A stretch of 64,000 nucleotides of DNA. It comes from Limnohabitans sp. 2KL-17 (GTDB lineage Bacteria > Pseudomonadota > Gammaproteobacteria > Burkholderiales > Burkholderiaceae_C). Position 1 is the stretch's first letter; each line of letters opens with the position of its first letter. The stretch is taken from positions 1-64,000 of the forward strand of contig NZ_NESK01000013.1 of assembly GCF_003063415.1 (NCBI RefSeq). Reading direction: 5' to 3'. A program made the translations under genes and the position numbers. The notes under the pieces are model-generated. The model searched no databases and was not told the origin of the DNA. It was given only the letters and a program-made list of their open reading frames with translations. Shown here piece after piece: positions 37,815-46,520 of the stretch.

Positions 37815-38933
37815 ATGAGCCACCTTCCCCTATCCTCCCCCCTCCCTCCGGCGCCGGGTTCTGACGTCAGCTGGGCTGACCCCGCCCGTCAGGTTTTGTT
37901 CCATCAATGGCTGTCAGACAACTGTGAGGCGCAGGGGCTTTTGCCAGATACCTTGCGCATTGCATCGGCCGATGCCAGCTTCAGGCGGTACTTGCGCGTG
38001 GACACCAGGCAAGGTGAAAGCCGCATCGTCATGGACGCGCCCCCAGACAAGGAAAATTCGGAGCCCTTCGTCCGGATTGCGGCCCTGATGCACGCCGCAG
38101 GCCTGCATGCGCCCGAGGTGCTGGACTGGCAAGAAGCCTGCGGCTTCATGCTGCTGAGCGACTTGGGCGATGCCACCATGATGTCTGCCATCGACCCCGA
38201 GCGCCCCCAGGCCAACCATGGGCTGTACATGCAGGCTGTTGACACGCTGATTCAGTGGCAACTGGCCTCGCGCACGGGTGTTTTGCCGCCCTACGACGCA
38301 GCTTTGTTGAACCGCGAACTCGGCTTGTTCCCGGACTGGTATCTGGCCCGGCACAGGGGCGTCGTGCTGGAAGGCAAGAACCGGGAGGTTTTTGACAAGG
38401 CTTTTGCCCTGATCGTGCAGCGCAACCTGGCCGCCCCCAGCGTGTTTGTGCACCGTGACTTCATGCCGCGCAACCTGATGATGCCCCACGGAACGGGTCC
38501 TCGCAGCGGGCAGTTGGGGGTGCTGGATTTTCAGGACGCGGTCTATGGCCCGATCACTTACGACGTGGCCAGCCTGATGCGCGACGCCTTCCTGACCTGG
38601 GACGAAGACTTTGTGCTGGACATCACCATCCGGTATTGGGAAAAAGCCCGCAAGGCCGGTTTGATGGACTTTGAAGACTGGCACAGCGACTTCGGGGCTT
38701 TTTACCGGGCGGTCGAGTGGATGGGCTTGCAGCGCCACCTCAAAGTGGCGGGTATTTTTGCCCGCCTGACCTTGCGCGACGGCAAGCCCAAATACCTGGC
38801 CGATGCACCACGCTTTTTGCACTACATCCGCACCACCGCTGACCGCTACCGCGAGCTGGGTCCTTTGCTCAAGCTGATCGACGAGATCGAAGGCACGACC
38901 CCTCAGGTCGGCTTGGCTTACGGGCGCATGTGA
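37815..38933 (+). CDS. amgK: Sugar kinase of the cell-wall recycling pathway (AmgK-like aminoglycoside phosphotransferase family)
   Basis: A 372-residue kinase. The Brenner motif FVHRDFMPRNLMM (catalytic Asp and Asn) and the downstream metal-binding LDFQDAVYGP place it in the APH family. Position next to lptD and co-occurrence with murU in the window match AmgK, which phosphorylates N-acetylmuramic acid and N-acetylglucosamine at C1. A TAAAAT box (37799-37804) sits ten bases before the ATG, so any leader would be very short if it is the -10. The stop overlaps the alternative GTG of rsmE. Confidence 0.88.
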   Translation: MSHLPLSSPLPPAPGSDVSWADPARQVLFHQWLSDNCEAQGLLPDTLRIASADASFRRYLRVDTRQGESRIVMDAPPDKENSEPFVRIAALMHAAGLHAPEVLDWQEACGFMLLSDLGDATMMSAIDPERPQANHGLYMQAVDTLIQWQLASRTGVLPPYDAALLNRELGLFPDWYLARHRGVVLEGKNREVFDKAFALIVQRNLAAPSVFVHRDFMPRNLMMPHGTGPRSGQLGVLDFQDAVYGPITYDVASLMRDAFLTWDEDFVLDITIRYWEKARKAGLMDFEDWHSDFGAFYRAVEWMGLQRHLKVAGIFARLTLRDGKPKYLADAPRFLHYIRTTADRYRELGPLLKLIDEIEGTTPQVGLAYGRM

Positions 38934-38935
38934 GC

Positions 38936-39646
38936 ATGCCGCGTTTTTACTGCCCCGAGCCATTGCGCACCGGTCTGGCCCTGAGCCTGCCGCCTGGCGC
39001 GGCCCGCCATGTGCAGGTGCTGCGCACACAGCCGGGCGATGTCATCACGCTGTTCAATGGCGAAGGCGGGGAGTTTGACGCCACCGTCACCCGCATGGGC
39101 CGCAGCGATGTCGATGTTGAAGTCGGCATGCACCACCCGGTGGAACGAGAGGCACAACGGCCAGTGCACCTGCTGGCGGGCATCACCGCCAATGAGCGCA
39201 TGGACTGGCTGGTCGAAAAAGCCACCGAGTTGGGCGTGGCCAGCATCACCCCGATGGTGGCCGAGCGCAGCGTGCTCAAGCTCAAGGGAGAGCGTGCGGA
39301 CAAAAAACTCGCCCATTGGCAAGGTGTGGCCGTGGCCGCAGCCGAGCAATGCGGGCGCAACCGGGTTCCCGTGGTGCATGCCGGGGTGACCCTGAACGAG
39401 TGGGTGAAGCAGGCTGCTGGCGGCGAGCGCTGGGTGCTGTCTTTGGCACAAGGCACACAGCCCCTCTCGCAGATGGCGGGCCAGGCCCCTGTGACCGTGC
39501 TCAGCGGGCCTGAGGGTGGGCTGAGCCCGGCCGAAGAAGCCGCCGCTTTGTCGGCAGGGTTCAAGCCCGTGACGCTGGGCCCGCGTGTTTTGCGTGCCGA
39601 AACGGCGCCCCTGGCCGTGCTGGCCGCGCTGTCGCTGGGCGCTTGA
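38936..39646 (+). CDS. rsmE: 16S rRNA uridine-1498 N3-methyltransferase RsmE
   Basis: A 236-residue SPOUT-fold methyltransferase starting MPRFYCPEPL. Signatures: PPGAARHVQVLRTQPGD (PUA-like N-terminal domain), VEKATELGVASITPMVAERS, AAAEQCGRN, and the knot VLSGPEGGLSPAEE with LGPRVLRAETAPLA. It methylates U1498 in 16S rRNA. A GTG six bases upstream overlaps the amgK stop and could also start translation. Confidence 0.95.
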   Translation: MPRFYCPEPLRTGLALSLPPGAARHVQVLRTQPGDVITLFNGEGGEFDATVTRMGRSDVDVEVGMHHPVEREAQRPVHLLAGITANERMDWLVEKATELGVASITPMVAERSVLKLKGERADKKLAHWQGVAVAAAEQCGRNRVPVVHAGVTLNEWVKQAAGGERWVLSLAQGTQPLSQMAGQAPVTVLSGPEGGLSPAEEAAALSAGFKPVTLGPRVLRAETAPLAVLAALSLGA

Positions 39647-39739
39647 GCGGTTCACTGTCCAAGCCGGGCTATTTGCAGGCCCATGGCCAAGAGCCGGGGC
39701 GACACCGCTTCATAAGTATCAGGCGATACACTGGCCCGC

Positions 39740-40918
39740 ATGAACGCCAACCTCATCCTCCTCACGCTCTGCCAGGGCCTTTTCTTCACCAACAACGTCA
39801 CGTTCATTGCCATCAACGGCCTGGTGGGCTTGAGCATGGCGCCGTTGGGTTGGATGGCCACCTTGCCCGTCATGGGCTATGTGGTGGGTGGTGCGCTGTC
39901 GACCGGCCTGGTGGCCAAAAGCCAGTCGCGCTGGGGGCGCAAAGTGTCGTTTCAGCTGGGGCTGGTGGTCGCGATGTTTTCGGCATTGCTGGCCGCTTAT
40001 GCCGCCTGGAGCCAGAACTTCTGGCTGCTGGTCGCGGCCACGGTGATTGCGGGGTATTACAGTGCCAACGGCCAGTTGTACCGATTTGCCGCGGCCGAGT
40101 TGGCCGCTGACGGTTTTCGCGAAAAAGCCGTCTCGCTGGTGCTGGCGGGGGGCTTGATCGGTGCCATCGTGGGGCCCAATTTGGCATCGCGGACCCGCAC
40201 TGTGTACGAAACCCCTTTTTTGGGCGCCTACATGGCGCTGGGCATCGTTGCGGTGCTGGCCATGGTGTGCATGGCTTTCATCCGTTTCCCGGCCGTGCCC
40301 GCCAAAAAGCCTGGCGACAGCGCAGGGCGCCCTTTGTCCGAAATCATGCGCCAGCCGGTGTTCATCGTGGCCGCAGCGGCAGCTGCGCTCAGTTACGGCG
40401 TGATGAACCTGCTGATGGCCGCCACCCCACTGGCCATGCAGGTGTGTGGCTTCAGTTTTGACGATGCCGCGTTGGTGCTCGAATGGCATGTGATCGGCAT
40501 GTTTGCGCCCGGTTTTTTCACGGGCCATCTGATTAAAAAATTCGGCACGCTGCCCATCATGGGTGTGGGCGTGGTCATCAACCTGGCCTGCATTGCCATT
40601 GCCCTGACGGGTGTCGAGTTGCACCAGTTCCTGATCGCCTTGTTCTTGCTGGGCCTGGGCTGGAACTTCCTGTTCACCGGCAGCACCACCTTGGCCATGA
40701 AAGCCTGGACCCCGGCCGAAAAAGACCGCGGTCAGGCCGCCATCAACTTCTTTGTGTTCAGCACCATGGCCGTGACCTCGTTTGCTTCGGGTGCACTCGT
40801 CACCACGCAAGGCTGGACTTGGCTGAACATCGGTTCACTCTTGCCCGTGGCCCTGACGGGCGTGGCGCTGGTGTGGATGGCGATCAAGCAGAAAAGCGTG
40901 CAAGCAGCCAGCGCTTGA
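39740..40918 (+). CDS. MFS transporter
   Basis: A 392-residue transporter with about twelve membrane helices and the central loop KSQSRWGRKVSFQLG after helix 2, typical of the major facilitator superfamily. A long cytoplasmic loop with KKPGDSAGRP separates the halves. The substrate is unknown. Its 3' end overlaps the convergent hydrolase gene by 35 bases. Confidence 0.92.
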   Translation: MNANLILLTLCQGLFFTNNVTFIAINGLVGLSMAPLGWMATLPVMGYVVGGALSTGLVAKSQSRWGRKVSFQLGLVVAMFSALLAAYAAWSQNFWLLVAATVIAGYYSANGQLYRFAAAELAADGFREKAVSLVLAGGLIGAIVGPNLASRTRTVYETPFLGAYMALGIVAVLAMVCMAFIRFPAVPAKKPGDSAGRPLSEIMRQPVFIVAAAAAALSYGVMNLLMAATPLAMQVCGFSFDDAALVLEWHVIGMFAPGFFTGHLIKKFGTLPIMGVGVVINLACIAIALTGVELHQFLIALFLLGLGWNFLFTGSTTLAMKAWTPAEKDRGQAAINFFVFSTMAVTSFASGALVTTQGWTWLNIGSLLPVALTGVALVWMAIKQKSVQAASA

Positions 40919-41747
40919 GCGCGGTGAACACCTGGACGCGGTAGAGGTCATTGAAGATCTCGTGGTACATGGCGTCAAAGCACTCGGCTTGCACCACGCC
41001 AGCCGGTGCGGCTTCGGCAAATGCAGCGCTGGCCTGGGCGTTGACCAGCCGGTCCTGACCGGCATACAGCAGCAATGTGGGCACAGACCACTGCGGCGCA
41101 TCGGCCAACGCCCGGGCGCCGTTGTCCAGAATCCAGGCGGCCAAACCCGTTGAAATGCGCCGGTGCACCAATGGGTCGGCCTCGTAGGCTTTGACAGCCT
41201 CGAGATCACGCGCCACAAACTCGGTCTTCAGCCCGTTGTCCACCCGCAGATGCGGCACCCAGCGGGGCAAGGTGGCCAGCAGCATTTTCTGCAGCAAATT
41301 GGGAAACGCCCCAAACGCCGGAGAAGACAGCACTGCCGCATCTGCCGAGTGCCTTTGTTCGGCCAGCGTTCGCGCCACCACCAGCCCCCCCATGCTGTGG
41401 CCCAGCAAAATGAGTGGCGCATCGGCCAAGGCCGGGCGGCTCCGTGTATCGTCCATCACACGGCACAAATCAGCTTGCAAACTGCCGGGCCGCAGCAGGT
41501 CGCCGCGTGCGCCTTCAGACAGGCCATGGCCTTGCTGGTCGTAAGCCCGAATGGCAAAACCCCAATCGTGCAAATGTGCGGCCAATTCGCCGTAGCGCCC
41601 GGCATGTTCGCCCAGGCCGTGCACCAAGAGCACCGTGCCCAAGGGGCGTGCAGCTGGCAAAGCCCAATCAAAAACCGCCAACTGGCCCGCTTCGCCTGGC
41701 AAGGCTGAAACCGTGGGCCGTGAAATCGACAGCCGCTGCATCGCCAT
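40884..41747 (-). CDS. Alpha/beta hydrolase, lysophospholipase (monoacylglycerol lipase-like)
   Basis: A 287-residue hydrolase with LLVHGLGEHAGRYGELA (oxyanion region), the nucleophile elbow LLGHSMGGLVV, a late Asp in LLLYAGQDRLV and a His in MYHEIFND. The family covers lysophospholipases and monoacylglycerol lipases. The ATG overlaps the stop of the upstream M20 peptidase (ATGA), so the pair is translationally coupled. Confidence 0.92.
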   Translation of the reverse strand: MAMQRLSISRPTVSALPGEAGQLAVFDWALPAARPLGTVLLVHGLGEHAGRYGELAAHLHDWGFAIRAYDQQGHGLSEGARGDLLRPGSLQADLCRVMDDTRSRPALADAPLILLGHSMGGLVVARTLAEQRHSADAAVLSSPAFGAFPNLLQKMLLATLPRWVPHLRVDNGLKTEFVARDLEAVKAYEADPLVHRRISTGLAAWILDNGARALADAPQWSVPTLLLYAGQDRLVNAQASAAFAEAAPAGVVQAECFDAMYHEIFNDLYRVQVFTALKRWLLARFSA

Positions 41748-43228
41748 CAAGGCATGCGGGCCATGACTTCGGCCACGGCGGCGGTGAGTTTCTTGGCGTA
41801 GGGGACATGCAAAAACTCGTTCGGTCCGTGCGCGTTGCTCTTGGGGCCAAGCACGCCGCACACCATCATCTGGGCCTTCGGGAACCCGGCACTCAGCATG
41901 TTCATGAGCGGGATCGTGCCGCCTTGGCCGATGTAACCCACGGGGGCGCCATAGTGCGCCTGGCTGGCGCTGTTCAGGGCTTGTTCGAACCAGGGCTGCG
42001 TGCCTGGGGCGTTCCAGCCGGTGGCACCGCCACCGCTTTCAAAGGTGACCTTGGCCTGGTAAGGCGCGTTGTCTTCCAGCAGGGCCTTCATCTCGGCCAC
42101 GGCTTGTGTGGCATCCACCAGCGGGGGCAGGCGCAGGCTGAGCTTGAAGGCGGTGTAGGGCCGCAGCACGTTGCCGGCGTCTTTCAGGGCCGGAAAACCT
42201 TCTGCGCCGGTCACGCTCAAGGTGGGCGTCCAGGTGCGGTTGAGCAGGGCTTGTGTGGGGTCGGTGGTGGTGGGCAAGGCAAAGCTGGTCGAGCCGCCGC
42301 AATCGTAGTGCGCCCAGGGGAAGCGCTTGTAGACCTCATCGCCCAATATGGCGGCCGTGGCGCGCGCTTGTGCCAGGCGTTCGGCAGGCACCTCGCAATG
42401 GAAGCTGGCGGGCAACAAACGCCCGGTGGCACTGTCTTCCAGGCGATCGAGCACCTGGCGCATGATCCGAAAACTCGAGGGCACCAGCCCCGAAGCATCG
42501 CCGGAGTGGATGCCCTCGGTCAGCACCTCGACCTTGAGCGTGCCACTGGCCATGCCGCGCAGGCTGGTGGTCAGCCACAGCTGCTCGTAGTTGCCCGCGC
42601 CACTGTCCAGGCAAATCACCAGACCCACATCGCCCAAGCGGGTGCGCAGGGTGTCCACATAAGGCATCAGGTCGTACGAGCCTGATTCTTCGCAAGTCTC
42701 GATCAGGCCCACGATGCGCGGGTGCGGGGTCTTCTGGCTTTTGAGGGCCTGCAAAGCCGCAATGCTGGCGTACACCGCATAGCCATCGTCAGCGCCGCCA
42801 CGGCCATACAGCTTGCCGTCTTCGTACACTGGGGTCCAGGGGCCCAGGTCGTTGCGCCAACCGTTGAACTCGGGCTGTTTGTCCATGTGGCCGTACATCA
42901 GGATGGTTTGGCCAGAGCCTTCGGTGGCAGCGCGGGTGGCGTCCACCTCAAAGAACATCACGGGTGTGCGGCCCGGCAGGCGAATGATTTCCAGCTTCAG
43001 GCCCTCGACCTTTTGCGCTTCGACCCATTGCGCGGCGTGGCGCAGCACCGTCTCGATGTGGCCATGGGCGGCCCACTCGGCATCAAATGCGGGCGACTTG
43101 GCCGGGATTTCGATGTACTTTTTCAGCTCGGGCAGGATGCTGCTGTCCCAAGCTTGGGAGACCTCATTCAAGGCTTGGGCGGTGTCCAGATGACCAGCGG
43201 GCATTTCACGGTGTAAAGGTGCATTCAT
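41747..43228 (-). CDS. M20-family metallopeptidase
   Basis: A 493-residue zinc peptidase. Metal-binding and catalytic segments: LMYGHMDKQPEFNGW, GRGGADDGYAVYAS, LIETCEESGSYD, VICLDSGAG, and near the end GPKSNAHGPNEFLHVPY. Size and motifs match the di-/tripeptidase subgroup of M20 (CNDP-like). It should cleave short peptides in the cytoplasm. The start at 43228 was chosen because a long N-terminal extension in the open frame is Cys-rich and not conserved. Confidence 0.92.
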   Translation of the reverse strand: MNAPLHREMPAGHLDTAQALNEVSQAWDSSILPELKKYIEIPAKSPAFDAEWAAHGHIETVLRHAAQWVEAQKVEGLKLEIIRLPGRTPVMFFEVDATRAATEGSGQTILMYGHMDKQPEFNGWRNDLGPWTPVYEDGKLYGRGGADDGYAVYASIAALQALKSQKTPHPRIVGLIETCEESGSYDLMPYVDTLRTRLGDVGLVICLDSGAGNYEQLWLTTSLRGMASGTLKVEVLTEGIHSGDASGLVPSSFRIMRQVLDRLEDSATGRLLPASFHCEVPAERLAQARATAAILGDEVYKRFPWAHYDCGGSTSFALPTTTDPTQALLNRTWTPTLSVTGAEGFPALKDAGNVLRPYTAFKLSLRLPPLVDATQAVAEMKALLEDNAPYQAKVTFESGGGATGWNAPGTQPWFEQALNSASQAHYGAPVGYIGQGGTIPLMNMLSAGFPKAQMMVCGVLGPKSNAHGPNEFLHVPYAKKLTAAVAEVMARMP

Positions 43229-43436
43229 GGGACAGGGCTCCTGAGGGCGACACAAAAGAAAATACTTTAGCGGTTTTGTGCAAAGGTCGCCATGGCCGGC
43301 ATTCGCAGTGGGGACAGCGGAGCCCATTTTTTGAGCCCCATGGCAGCGGGCGGCGGCACAATGGCAGACAGACATTCGGCTTTGCCGGATGGGATGATCG
43401 CAGGTGTGCACAAGCCAAGGCCGATGGAGAAGTCAA

Positions 43437-44138
43437 TTGAGTGTGTTTGAAACGGGAGGGCCAACGCCCAGCCGAGTGCCCGCAAAACGTGTGGGCGGCA
43501 TCGTGCTGGCCGCAGGTGCCGGCGCCCGAATGGGCCATCGCCCCAAATGCTTGTTGCAACTGGACGGCATCAGCCTGCTGGCGCGTCAACTGCAAGCCTT
43601 GTCGAATGCGGGCATCGCTGAGGTGGTGTTGGTCTTGGGTCACCACGCCGAACGCATTCAGCAAGAGGCCTGCTTGGCCCAATTTGGGGCGCGCACAGTG
43701 ATCAACCCCCAGACTGAATCAGGCCATGTGAGCTCCTTGCGCGTGGGCTTGCAGGCTTTGTCATCGGGCTTGGATGCGGTGATCGTGGCCCTGGCAGACC
43801 AGCCGCTCATCAACACGCAGGACGTGGCCGATCTGATGGGCGCCTTTGCCGATCGCCCTGAAGGCACACAAATGTTGCAACCTGCCGTGCAGGGCTTGCC
43901 CGGAAACCCCGTCATGTTCAGTTGGGCTGTTGGCCAGCAAATCTTGTCGGGTGATGCGCACATCGGTGTGCGGCAATGGCAAGCCGCACAGCCCGACAGT
44001 GTGTTCCGGTGGCCCACAGCCAACACCCACTACCGCACGGATGTGGACAGCGAAGAAGACCGCCTGGCCATTGAAACGCGCACAGGACAAAGCCTGCGCT
44101 GGCCTGCCGACGCCATTCCACCGACATCCACGCTGTAA
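43437..44138 (+). CDS. MobA/MocA-like nucleotidyltransferase
   Basis: About 233 residues. The nucleotide-binding opening GIVLAAGAGARMGHRPKCLL and the metal-binding VIVALADQPLI identify a MobA/CTP:molybdopterin cytidylyltransferase-like enzyme, with the C-terminal DVDSEEDRLAIE typical of the group. No molybdoenzyme gene is adjacent. There is no good ATG: a TTG at 43437 or GTG at 43443 behind a GGAG are the likely starts, and the open frame reaches 43404. Confidence 0.8.
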   Translation: MSVFETGGPTPSRVPAKRVGGIVLAAGAGARMGHRPKCLLQLDGISLLARQLQALSNAGIAEVVLVLGHHAERIQQEACLAQFGARTVINPQTESGHVSSLRVGLQALSSGLDAVIVALADQPLINTQDVADLMGAFADRPEGTQMLQPAVQGLPGNPVMFSWAVGQQILSGDAHIGVRQWQAAQPDSVFRWPTANTHYRTDVDSEEDRLAIETRTGQSLRWPADAIPPTSTL

Positions 44139-44176
44139 AAATGCCAAGACCCTGTGCGGTTTGATCTGAAGGGCTT

Positions 44177-44920
44177 TCAAGCCTGCAATGCGTCAGCGAT
44201 CAGCTTCAGGGAGATCGCCAGCAAGCCGATTTGCACCGCTTTAAAAAACCATTCATCGGCGATTTTGCGTGTCAGGTAGGCCCCCACAACGGTGCCTATC
44301 AGGGCAAACGGGATCAACACCACGGCGCCCATCATTTGCTCTGTGTCATAGGGCCGTAACTGATGGTAAGGCGCCAGTTTGACCAGGTTGATGGCTGTAA
44401 AAAACAGCGTCGATGTGCCCGCAAACACGATTTTTGGCAGCTTTTGGGGCAGCAAATAAACCTGAAAAGGGGGGCCTCCGGCATGCGAGATGAAGCTGGC
44501 AAAACCTGCGATCACGCCCCACAGTGAACCCCGCCCCCAATTGGCCGGGCTTGCGGCTTGTTCGTTTTTGCGTTTGATCCAGGCATTGAGTACAAAACCC
44601 ACACCCATCAGACCGACCATCAACTTGACAGCGGTGTCCGATACCAGCGATGCCGCCAGCCAGCCGACCAGCACACCTCCCAAACCGGCAGGGATGAGAA
44701 TTTTCAAATTGATGGCGCTGAAGTTTTTTCGGTAAAGCCACAAACCCACCATGTCGGAGATGATGTAAATGGGCAGCAGCATCACCACCGCATTGATCGG
44801 CGACATGAACAGGGAAAGAATCGGCACCGACAGCATGCCGATGGTGGGCAAGCCCCCTTTGGACAAGCCGACCATGCCGGCAGCCAGCGCTGCCCACATC
44901 AGGTAGTGCGGGTCATTCAC
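44177..44920 (-). CDS. TSUP-family (TauE/SafE) membrane permease
   Basis: A 247-residue protein with about eight membrane helices. GLSKGGLPTIGML in helix 1 and the second-repeat FISHAGGPPFQVYLLPQK are TauE/SafE hallmarks. Members export sulfite, sulfoacetate or other small organic anions. It lies 75 bases downstream of otnI on the same strand, so it may be the last gene of the threonate operon. Confidence 0.92.
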   Translation of the reverse strand: MNDPHYLMWAALAAGMVGLSKGGLPTIGMLSVPILSLFMSPINAVVMLLPIYIISDMVGLWLYRKNFSAINLKILIPAGLGGVLVGWLAASLVSDTAVKLMVGLMGVGFVLNAWIKRKNEQAASPANWGRGSLWGVIAGFASFISHAGGPPFQVYLLPQKLPKIVFAGTSTLFFTAINLVKLAPYHQLRPYDTEQMMGAVVLIPFALIGTVVGAYLTRKIADEWFFKAVQIGLLAISLKLIADALQA

Positions 44921-44995
44921 TGCAGATCCGTCGCAAGGCCGTCATTTGAAAATGACAGGGGATCGATGCGAATGGGGCGCAGCGCAAGCTGAGCC

Positions 44996-45838
44996 TCACA
45001 AATAGCCTTGTACCCAGCCCAAGCCACGCGACGTGCCACCGGCCGAAGCATCGGCCGGGTTGTATTCGCAGCCGATCCAGCCTTCCCAGCCGCATTCGGC
45101 GCTCACTTTGTCAATGGTCTGGAAGATGTGCGTCCAGTTCACCTCGCCCGTGCCGGGTTCGTGGCGGTTGGGCACCTCGGCGATCTGGAAGTGCCCGACC
45201 TGGCCTGTGGGCAGGTACTGCGCGATCTTGGCCGTCAGGTCGCCTTCGACGATCTGGCAGTGAAACAAATCCATCTGCACTTTCACATTGGTGGCCCCCA
45301 CCGCCTGCACAATGCGGTGCGCGTGGTCTTGTCGGTTGAGTTGAAAGCCCGGCACGCTGCGGGTGTTGATGGGCTCGATCAGTACATCGCGCCCGGCTTT
45401 GGCAGCTTGAGCAGCGGCCCATTGCAGGTTGCCGATGAGTGTGACGTCTGCGGCAGCGGCTGCATCCGGGCTTGCGCCATTGGCGCGCAAACCCACCATG
45501 GCATGGATGCGCGGACAGTTCAAGGCCTCGGCATAAATCAGGGCTTGTTCAAAACCAGTGCGAAATTCGGTCTCGCGTCCTGGCGCGCAGGCGGTGCCTC
45601 GGCTGCCTGTTTCCCAAGCCTGGGTGAAGCTGGCGCTGTCCATGCCGCCAGAGGGCGTGTTGAACAACACCTGCTGCAAGCCGTTGCCACGCAATCGGGC
45701 GGACAACTCCTCGGCGGCAAATGCATATGGGAACAGGTATTCCACCGCTTTGAAACCGTCCTTTGCGGCCGCTTCAAAGCGCTCCAGAAACGGCAGGTCG
45801 GGGTACATCATGGACAGGTTGGCAGCAAAGCGGGGCAT
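44996..45838 (-). CDS. otnI: 2-oxo-tetronate isomerase (hydroxypyruvate isomerase family)
   Basis: A 280-residue TIM-barrel enzyme starting MPRFAANLSMMYPD, with VLIEPINTRSVPGFQL and the metal ligands around QMDLFHCQ, HFQIAEVPNRHEPGTGEVNW and GCEYNPA. The hydroxypyruvate isomerase fold, next to otnC and otnK, points to OtnI. In the described threonate/erythronate pathways OtnI converts 2-oxo-tetronate to 3-oxo-tetronate, so it may not be needed for L-threonate alone. The gene follows otnC by 16 bases. Confidence 0.88.
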   Translation of the reverse strand: MPRFAANLSMMYPDLPFLERFEAAAKDGFKAVEYLFPYAFAAEELSARLRGNGLQQVLFNTPSGGMDSASFTQAWETGSRGTACAPGRETEFRTGFEQALIYAEALNCPRIHAMVGLRANGASPDAAAAADVTLIGNLQWAAAQAAKAGRDVLIEPINTRSVPGFQLNRQDHAHRIVQAVGATNVKVQMDLFHCQIVEGDLTAKIAQYLPTGQVGHFQIAEVPNRHEPGTGEVNWTHIFQTIDKVSAECGWEGWIGCEYNPADASAGGTSRGLGWVQGYL

Positions 45839-45854
45839 GGGTGTCTTTCAGGTC

Positions 45855-46520
45855 TTACCAGCGGGCGCCAAAGGTCTGGCGCAAATCGTCCAGGTCGTTG
45901 GCCAGAAGGGGTGGGGTGTCGGGTTGCAACAGCATGAGCCGTGCGGTTTCTTCCAGTTCCTCGAGCGTGGCCATGGCCGCTGCAGGCGAGTCGTGCCACA
46001 CATTGGGCCCCAGGCGCGGCAACATCACGGCGCGGATCGGGGTGCCCTTTGCAGCATGCTGGCGGATCAGCGCGGCGACTTCTCTGGCGGCATCGGGACT
46101 GCCCGGGCGGTGGTAGCGCGCCAGGGGCACATGGCCCACTTTCATCACGAAATAAGGCGTGATGGGCGGCAGCAATTCGGGGCCGTGGGCGTTCAGGCTG
46201 AGGGCCACGCAATGCGTGCTGTGGGTGTGAATCACACAGCTTGTGTGGGGACTGTGTTCGCAAGCGGCATCGTAAATCTGACGGTGCAAGGCGATGGTCT
46301 TGCTGCCCTTGTCGCCGCTGACTTGCTGGCCTTGCAGGTCCAGCTTGGCCAGCCGCGCCGGGTCCAGAAAACCCAGACAGGCATCGGTGGGCGTGATCAA
46401 AAAGCCATCGTCCAAGCGCACGCTGACGTTGCCCGCCGTGGCGTGCACAAGGCCGCGCTCAAACAGGCTGCGGCCCACACGGCAAATTTCTTCGCGGGCC
46501 TGGTTCTCGAGGAGGTTCAT
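45855..46520 (-). CDS. otnC: 3-oxo-tetronate 4-phosphate decarboxylase (class II aldolase family)
   Basis: A 221-residue zinc enzyme. The aldolase class II elements are GNVSVRLDDGFLITPTDA and the metal-binding His pair in CVIHTHSTHCVAL, followed by LPRLGPNVW near the C-terminus. With otnK it converts 3-oxo-tetronate 4-phosphate to dihydroxyacetone phosphate and carbon dioxide. It overlaps otnK by four bases. Confidence 0.92.
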   Translation of the reverse strand: MNLLENQAREEICRVGRSLFERGLVHATAGNVSVRLDDGFLITPTDACLGFLDPARLAKLDLQGQQVSGDKGSKTIALHRQIYDAACEHSPHTSCVIHTHSTHCVALSLNAHGPELLPPITPYFVMKVGHVPLARYHRPGSPDAAREVAALIRQHAAKGTPIRAVMLPRLGPNVWHDSPAAAMATLEELEETARLMLLQPDTPPLLANDLDDLRQTFGARW

